Below, in pieces: positions 53,188-62,100 of a DNA stretch of 64,000 nt (the first letter of the stretch is position 1; the number at the start of each line of letters is the position of its first letter). The position numbers were made by a program, and so were the translations under genes. The notes under the pieces are model-generated. The model was not told where the DNA came from, did no database searches, and saw only the letters and a program-made list of their open reading frames with translations. This DNA is from Burkholderia territorii (GTDB lineage: Bacteria > Pseudomonadota > Gammaproteobacteria > Burkholderiales > Burkholderiaceae), in NCBI RefSeq assembly GCF_902833055.1, contig NZ_CADFEJ010000001.1, positions 496,001 to 560,000 of the forward strand. Reading direction: 5' to 3'.

Positions 53188-56100
53188 ATGGTGTTGATGG
53201 CTGTGGGCGGGGACGGCCCGGTGAACGTGCCGCAGCCGCAGAACGACGACGATCCGGCACCGAAGAACGGCGCCGGCAGCAACCCGCCGGCGCAGACGCC
53301 GGAACAGCAGGCCCTCGCGGCCGCGCAAGCCGAGACGCAGCGCCTGCTGCAGCTCGCGCAGGCCGAAATGGCGACGCTCAAGCGGCTGCACGACCAGGGC
53401 GCGTCGCAGGCCGACCTCGACAACCAGGTGAAGAAGGCCGAAGCCGCGTGGGGCGCGGTGCAGGCGGCCGTCGAAAACCAGATGCGCGTTGCCGCGGAGG
53501 GCGGCGGCGACACGAACAAGGCGATCGCGGGTGTGGCATCGGATCTGCGCAATGCGTCGCCGAACGATCCGGTGCTCGGCTCGGTGCTCGACGATGCGCA
53601 AAAGGCGGTGTCGGCCGAGTCCGTGCCCGAGCGGACGACCAACGTGAAGGCGTTCCAGTACGCGATGGCGATGCAGAAGGACCAGGCCGCGAACGCCGAC
53701 CTGCAGCAGTACAACGCGTTGCCTGGCGGCATCCGGCGCGCCGATCCCGACACCGGTGCGCAACTGCGCCAGGCGGCCACGACCGCTGACACGAACGCCA
53801 ACGACGCATACGCGGCGCTCACCAGCGCGCTGCGCCACGAATACAGCACGTCGGCCGCGACGCTGCGCCTGAACGACGCGAAGGCCGACTACGCGGCATG
53901 GCAGAAGGAGCCGGGCGGATTGCGCCGCGCCGACGAGGCCGACATCACCCAGGAGTTGTCGCAGGCCCAGAGCCAGTACGACAAGGTCGTGACGGACGGC
54001 GACGACACCGCGCTGACCTACGTGACGGCCGACGAGCAGAAGCAGGTCGTCGCGTCGATGAAGCAGAATCACGACGGCATGTGGTACACCGGCCTCGTCG
54101 ACGCGCTGGGCGAGGAAAGCCAGCTCAAGCGCACGATCGCGACCATCAATCCCGACGATCCGTCGCTGTCGCCGCAGATGAAACAGCTCGCGCAGTCCGA
54201 CCCGGTCACGTTCGCGCTGATGCAGGACACCGGCGTGAGCGTCGATCCGAGCGACCCGAAGCTGTCGACGCAGGAGAAGCTGCTTGCCCAGCAGAACCCG
54301 CTCGCCGAGGCGTTCGTCAAGATGACGGGCATTCCGGTCAGTACGGACGGGATGAGCGATGCGGCCGCGAACGCCCTGAACGCACAGATCGACCAGGCAG
54401 GCGGCGTGTTCGCGTACGTCATGGCGCAGGCGCAGGCGCAGATCAAGGCGGGCAAGGACAATCCCGGCTATCAGAAGATCCAGATGCTGCTTGCGGCCGC
54501 GCCCGAAGTGCGGCTGCAGTACACGAAGCAGCAGGTCGCGCAACTGATGGCGAATCCGGGCAGCAATCCGGGCGCGGCGCTTCAGGTGCTGAAGACCAAC
54601 ATGAACGCGTCGTTCTCGCTGGACGAACGCCAGACGCTGTGGACGCAGGCCGGTCAACCGCATTTCAACGCGAGCTTCATCCATTCGCAGATCGATCCGC
54701 TGATGCAGAAGCCCGATCCGAAAGCGACGGACCAGGCCAGCATGCAGGCGCGTTACGACGGCCGGATGAATGCCGACAAGGCCGGCAAATGGATGCAGGA
54801 CATCCTCGCCAATGCGCCGCCCGAATTCGCGGGCGTCGTGCTCGACACCGTCGAGAAGGATTTCGGCAACAAGTGGACGCAGTCGAACACCGGCACGCCG
54901 CAGCCCTACGGCGACGGCATCGAGTTCTACAAAGGGCTCAGCACGGCCGTCGGGCTCGCCGACCAGCAGCCGACCGCGAGCGGCGAGCCCGTGCATCGCG
55001 AGGACGATGTCGCGAGCTGGCTGCTCGACGCCAACGGCAGCGCGAAGACGATGATCTACACGCTGCGCGGCAGCGACACCGGCTACGGGTTCGACAGCGT
55101 GCGGCAGGCGCTGTCGTCGGGTGTCGATCCGGCATTGTCGAAGGCGCTGCTGTCGAGGATGCAGAACGACGACCGGTTCCGCGCGGGATTCGCGAACGAC
55201 TTCCAGCTGCGTTACGACCAGGGCACCCAGCATGCGCAGGACAAGCAGAACAAGGATGCCGCCAACGCCAGCTACAAGCTGTTCCAGACCGATCCGGACA
55301 AGCAGCTCAGCGCGTATTTCGGCGACTTCCAGAAGCACTTCGACGACAAGGCCTATACGTTCACCACCGGCTCCGACCAGATGACGAACTTCGTCGGCGC
55401 GGGCCTCGGGATCCAGCCTGACGATCCGGGCGCGACGCCGACCGACCGGAACGACGTGCCGTCGATGGCGCTGCTCGAACAGTTGATCGTCAGCAACGGG
55501 CAATTGTCGAACGGAACGAACGTCAACAGCCAGTCGCTTTACGCGAAGAATTCGGCCGCGACGCAGATGATCCAGAACGTCGTCGACCAGATCCGCAAGG
55601 TCGGCGGCGACCACGCGGTCGTGTCGCTGGTGCCGATCTACTACGTGTCGAAGGGGACCGGTACCGCGCCGAGCGCGCTCTTCAAGGTGCAGGTGGCGGG
55701 GCATCCGGACCAGTACAAGCTGATCGACGACCGCGGCTGGAAGTACGACACGGTCGACGACTACCAGCACAACAATGCGCTGTCCGACGACGGCAAACTG
55801 TACGTGCCGAAAAGCCTGACGAACGGTTCGGCGTCGGGCGGGTTCTCGCAATACGAACCGATCGACGCGCACAAGACGGAGTGGTACCAGCACGCCGAAC
55901 ACATCCTCGAAATGGGCGCCGGCATTCTTGCCGCGGCCGGGGGCGTCGTGCTGGTCGCGAGCGGCATCGGGGCGCCGGTCGGCGGCCTGATGCTCGGCGC
56001 CGCGTGGACTGCCGTCGGCGCGGGCATGGCCGTCGGCGTGCCTGCCGCGATCGGCGACCTGAAGAACCTGAGCGATCACGGCCAGTCGATCGGCTTCGGC

Positions 56101-59100
56101 AACGCACAGGCGCGCGGCGACTGGATCAGCCTGATCGGCAGCGGCGCGGGCATCGCGGGCGGCGGGCTCGGCGTGGCAGCGAAGTCGCTCGCCGAGGCAT
56201 CGTCGCTGCTGCGCACGACGGGGCAGGTCTCCGACCTGCTGACCGTCGCATCGCGCGGCGACGGCGTCGCGGCCGACGTGGCCGGCCTCGGCCGCTTCAC
56301 GCAGGAAGCCGACGCGTTCCAGTCGCTCGCGCAGACGACGGGGCGCACGGCCGGCGTATTCAATACCACGGGCGGCTTGATCGGCGGCTACCAGATGGCG
56401 GACCAGGGCGTGTCGCTGGTCAAGAACTGGGACGCGATGTCCGATTCCGATCGCGCGCAGCAACTGCTGAACCTCGGCATTGGCGTCGCGCAGATGGGAC
56501 TCGGCTCGCACACGCTGATGGAGCGGCCGATTCGAGCGATCACGAAGACGCCCGCACCGTCGACGATGCCGCGGCCGGTCGCGGTCAACGTCGTCGAGTC
56601 GTTGTATGGCAACGGGCTGGCGAACCAGCGTCTCGCCGTCGGCGAGATCGGCAATCCCTGGCAGCACGCGGAGGAACAGGCGGCCAGTTTCGGCGAACCG
56701 GCCGACGACGGTGAGCCGGTGCCGCCCGCCGACGCAGGGCTGCGGTCGCGATTCGCCGCGTGGCTGCGTGCGCGCCGCGCGCAGGGCACGCCGGACGAAG
56801 GCGACGCGATCGTGCTGCGGCTCGCGCCCGATGCCGAAGGGATTGACGGCGACGCGACCCCGGCCGTGGCGGACGCGTCGGCCGGCGATGGCGCGACGCC
56901 GGCAGCGGCGTCCGCTGCGGCGGCGGGGCACCCGGCGTCGTGGGACATTCCCGCGCAGGTGGCAGCCGATCGCGAGATCCTGAGCAGCGTGGTCGGGTCG
57001 ATCCTCGAGAGCGGCAACCGTCTCGAAGACGTCGAATACTACGTGTACGCGCTGGAAGACGGCGAAGGCAACGTGCGCAATCCTCGCGACGACGGCCTGC
57101 CCGCGACCGAAAGGGGCAACCTGTCGGACGACATCCGCGCGGCCAATGCCGACGAGCGGCGCGCGGCGGCGGGTAAAGATCCGGCGAAACTCGCCGCAGC
57201 GGCATCCGCCGAAGACGGTACGATCGGCGTCACGCGCTACGCGTCTTACCACGATGCGATGATGGTCGCCCGCAGCGGCGTGGCGGCCGGCCGCTATCAG
57301 GTCGCGCTGGTCGATCAAACGGCGCTTGCCGCCGACGGCAAGGTGCTGCCCGGAGCGGTGGTGGGACACGTCGGGCTCGACGACACCGGCAAGCGGCTGT
57401 CGCTGTCGATGAACCCGATGTACGATCGCACGCTGCGCGTGATGTACCCGCGCGGGTTCGATCCGGCGAAGCCGCTGATCCGCAGCGAGGACGGGCGGCG
57501 CGTCGACGTGATCAACGCGCTGCCGGGCATGCACGAGACGCAATGGGGCGCCTATCCGCGCCGCGAGGCCGATCTCGCGATCTATTCGAACCATCCCGCG
57601 CAGCCCGAGAACCAGTTGCCGCCGGGTGAGCGGCCGTTGATGCCGGTGCCGCCCGGCTACTTCGCCGTGTACGCGCATGCGTGGACCGATGCGTTCGCGA
57701 GCGCGACCGGCAAGCCGATGAGCGCGGAAGATCTGGCAGAGATGGTGCGCCAGAGCGGCTGGGACGGCAAATCGCCGGTGATTCTCTATGCATGCGGCGC
57801 GGGCACGCGGGTGAGCCCGCTCGCGCAACTGCTCGCCAACGTGCTGGGCGTGGACGTCTACGGCGCGAGCGGCTTCGTCGCATGGCGCTCGCCGCGCAGC
57901 CGCGTCGACGGCAGCCCCGACTCGGGTTACGCGGCCGGCATCGTGATCGAGCCCGATGCGCCGAGTTTCGCGGGCAAGCCCGACCGTTCGGTGCAGTATG
58001 GGCCGCGCACCTACCGTTTCTCGCCGGCGCTGGCGGTCATCGACCAGGGCGCGCATGCGGTCGACTGGAGCACGGTGGCACCGCGTCCGGTGTCGAATCG
58101 CTGGGGCGGCGGCGCTGCGTCGGGCGACGCGCGCGTGCCGCTCGGCGTCTACGTGTGGCGCGTGCTGACGAACCGCGGGTCGATCATCAATCCGCGCAGC
58201 GGCCGCTCGGCGAGCGCGCTCGAAATGACCTACGCGCTGGAGGAACTGGCGTGGAAAGGTTATACGCCGGGCACGCCGATCGCGCTGGAGGGGCCGCACA
58301 GCGGCGCCGATCCCGAGCTGCTGCAGGAATTCGCGGACCTGATCCAGGCGCCGGTATTCGGGCGGCTGGGCGACTCCGATGCGGCCGGATGGCAGCGCGC
58401 GATCCCCAACCCGAACCGTCGGCTCGCGCGCTTCCAGATCGAACCGGACGTGAACGGCAAGTTCTCGCCCGGGCGCGCGCAGCCGGTCCGCGTCAATCCG
58501 CTGGAACTGCGGCCGGTGCCGGGATCGAACGTCGTGAACCTGCTCGGCCATGCAACCGCGCGGCAGTTCCTCAAGGTGTCGGGCTTCGACATCGTCGAAT
58601 CGCACGGCACGAAGCCGAACAACGTGAGGTGGGACAGCTCGATCGCGGTCACGCAGGACGGCACCACGATTTCACCGCGCGAATTCGCGCGCAGGATGCT
58701 CGAGGACCCCGCCTATACGGAAGGCAACGGCGTGCTGCTGACGGGCTGCTATCTCGGCTCCGGCGACTATCCGTTCGCGCAGGAGCTCGCATACGAGCTG
58801 CAGGTGCCGGTGATCGCGTCGATCGCATCCAACTCGGTGCGCGGCACCGGTGCGCTTGAACTGCACCCGAACAGCGACGACATCGTCGTGCCGGCAAACG
58901 ATCCCGACGTGTCGACGCGGCTCTACCTGCATATCCCCGAGACGCCCGACGCGAGCCAGCCGCCGCTGGTGTTCGCGCGGCGCGGCGAGCCGGTGCCGGG
59001 CGCGACGGCGCGCAACGATGCGCCGGTCGAACCGGTGCGTCCCGTCGACGCGCGAATCGATCCGGATGCGGACAGCGGACGGCGCGGCAACGCGGGCGAG

Positions 59101-62100
59101 ACCGGCGACGCCGCGCGCCCCGGCGCGACGCCAGGCGGGCCGACGCATCCGCATCCTCGTCTCTCGGCCGAACCGGACGCGAACGAGCCGCCGGTCTACG
59201 TGCCGGTTCCGCTCGTCGAGGTCGGGCCGGGGCAGATCTTCACGGCCGACGAATGGGCGGCCCGCGCGGAGCAGGCCGCCGAGTCGGAGGCCGACGACGG
59301 CCTGTCGGGGAAGACGCAGAAAATCTATCCGAAGACCAGCCGCGTCTATACGGACCGCACGATCGCCAACGGCGGCGTGCTCACCACGACGATCCACGGC
59401 CATTCGGTGATGCAGCCGGGATTCGACGACGTGACCGGCATCGACGCGACGCAGCATCCGGAGTTCCTGCGTCCGGCCGACACGCTGCTGATGCCGGCCG
59501 ACGACCCGCTCCATTCGATCGGCGCGCGCGGGCTGATGTCGCCGCCGGGCCATCACGTGGTGTTCGGTCACGGAATCTCGGCCGATGCGATGCTCGGCCC
59601 GGACGGACGGCCGTTGACACCGGACGAGGTCGCCGGGCGCGTCGCGCCGGTACTCGAACCGGGGCAGGACGTGACGCTGTATTCCTGCTTCGGTGGATCC
59701 AGCAAGCACGATCCATTGCGGGTCGCGCCGGGTCAGGTGCGGGCCGCGAGCACCACCTTCGCGGCAGCGCTTGCGCAGCGCTTGTCGGAACTCACCGGGC
59801 GGCCGACGTCGGTCTGGGCGCCGCCGGACATCCTGCTCGTCGAACGCGACGGCTCGACCACCGTGCACGGCACGCGCCTGACCGGGCAGGTCGACAAGGA
59901 TCGGCTGCCGATGCAGCGCTTCGTCGGCGATCCCGCGCGCGCAGGCCGCCCGGCATTGCCCGCGGCAGCCGGCGCGGAACCTTCGCCCACGGCTGCCCGA
60001 ACGGCGGCGCAGCCGCTCGGCGATCGGCCCGCACGCCCGACCGTGCCACGCGTGTCCGATCCGACATTCGCCGATCCCGACTACGATTTCAGCGCAATTC
60101 CGGACGATACGTTCGAATCGGTCACGCTCGATCATGCGTTCCGCGGTGCGCTCGCCGAGCGGCCGGGCGTGATCGGTGACGCCGCGCGCGTGACGCAACC
60201 CGGCGGCACCGTGTCGCAGCACTGGCCGAGCGGCTTTCTCGACGATGCCGAACCGACCCGCGTGATCGACGATGTGATGCAGGCGTTCGACGCGGCCGGC
60301 CTGACGAACCTGCGCGTCGAGTTCGTGACGCGCGACGGCAGCACCGTGCTCGGCAGCGGCACGGATTTTGCCGCGCTCGACCCGGAGGAAGGCTGGTTCC
60401 GGTTCAGCGGCACGGTGCCCGACGCGCCGGCAGCGGCAGCGCACGCGCCCGGCCAAGCCGTGACCGATGCACCGCGCGCGTTGCCGGAGGGCGTGCGGAC
60501 GATCGCGCACGATGCGCTGGGGCAGGCGCTGGATGCGGCCAATACCGGGCCGAGCAATCACGCATACGTGCCGGCCGAGGCGTTGCCGGACGACACCGCA
60601 TTCGCGCACGGCGACTTGACGGCGGCGGAACGCGTCGCGGCCAGCGCCGCCGCGAACCTGGCTGCGGTCGAGGCCGCCGCACCGACCGACGTTGTGCTGC
60701 TGTCCGCGCTCGGCCACGACCCGGCGAGCGCGCTGCGCATCGTCACGCCCGACGGCGGCACGTTGTTCAAGCCGGCAGGCGTCGACATGTACGTCGTGCG
60801 AACCCGCGACGCGACGACCGGCGACGCGTCGTACCGGCTTGCCGCCGTCGATCATTCGGGCCTGCCCGAGGGTTATGCGGCGGTGCATGCCGGCGGCACG
60901 CGCGCGGCCGGCGCGGTCGACGGCACCCCGATCTGGCCGATGATCGGCCCGGCAGGGCCGACGGGCCGCCTCGCGAGCGCGTCCGGCGATCCGTCCGGTG
61001 CGACGACGCCGGCCACCGTTTCGAGTCATCCGGGCGCGCCCGCCGCACCATCGCATGCCACCACGGTCGAGACCGAACAGCAGACGCGCGCCGCCGCCTG
61101 GCTCGACACCCTCGGCCGCCGCACGCTTACGCGAGTCGATGGCCGGCATGCGGCGACGCTCGACGGTCTGGCGCGCCAGATCGGCCCAAATGCACATGTG
61201 CTGATCGCCGCGCATGCGACGCCGCCGGCGGGCGCCGGCCCGCACGGGGCACCGACGTTCGTCGCGGTGCTCGAGACGGACGCCAACGGCGCGCTCGGCC
61301 CGGTGCGGATGCTGAACGGCAAGCGCGTGCCGCACACGCTGAACAAGGCGCTGGAGCGAAGCGACAACAGCGGCCGACGCGCGCGTGGCAAGCTCGACTT
61401 CTACGTGTCGCCCGTCTCGCACGACGAGCTGGTGCACTTCGGCGGCCCGTCGAAGATCGAGACGCCGGACGGCAAGACGTCGTGGTCGGTCACGACGTCG
61501 GGCCAGGCCATCGACAAGACGCTCGCGGCGGACGTGTCGAAGCTGCAGGACGCGCCGGTCTTCAAGCGGCCGCGCCAGGCCGTGCGCGCGGTTTCCGGCG
61601 AGCACCGCTGGATTCATGTGGTCGACGACGAGACCGGCAAGGTGCTCGGCCACGCGGAGCGCGACACGAACCACGTGTGGAAGTACTTCGAGAAGGCGCC
61701 GCTCGGCGATACCGAGATTCCCGAGCAGGCGCTGCGCACGGTATTCCGGCGTCGCCGCCGCGGCGGCATTCCGGTCGGCCGGTCGCCGCGCCGCGGGATC
61801 CGCTTCGTCGTGAGCGACGTGACGCCCGCGACCGTCGAGCGCATCGGCGGGTTCCGGCCGGCGAAGGAAGCGCCGGCCGTCGAGAAGAAGCCGATCCGTT
61901 CGGCCGGCGACCTGTTCCAGTCGATCGTGCCCGTGCGCCGGCCGCTGGCGCGCGCGGAGCAGGGCGACGACGCGAACGCCGCGCAGTTGCCGCCGGTCGA
62001 CCCGCATCTGTTGCCGTCCGACAAGTCCGCGCTCAACGCGGTCGACTTCAGCGGCAACAGCGTGCCGCATCTGTTGACCGCGATTCGCAACGGCGCGCTG

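Noticed and set aside
53898-55421. Plus-strand open frame of 507 codons inside the giant gene
   Set aside because: Out of frame with the giant gene (Arg/Gly/Ala-rich); the long frame contains the sensible sequence.
52999-58605. Long minus-strand open frame of 1,868 codons
   Set aside because: It is antisense to the giant plus-strand gene, Arg/Asp/His/Val-rich without domains, as GC-rich third positions keep the opposite strand open.
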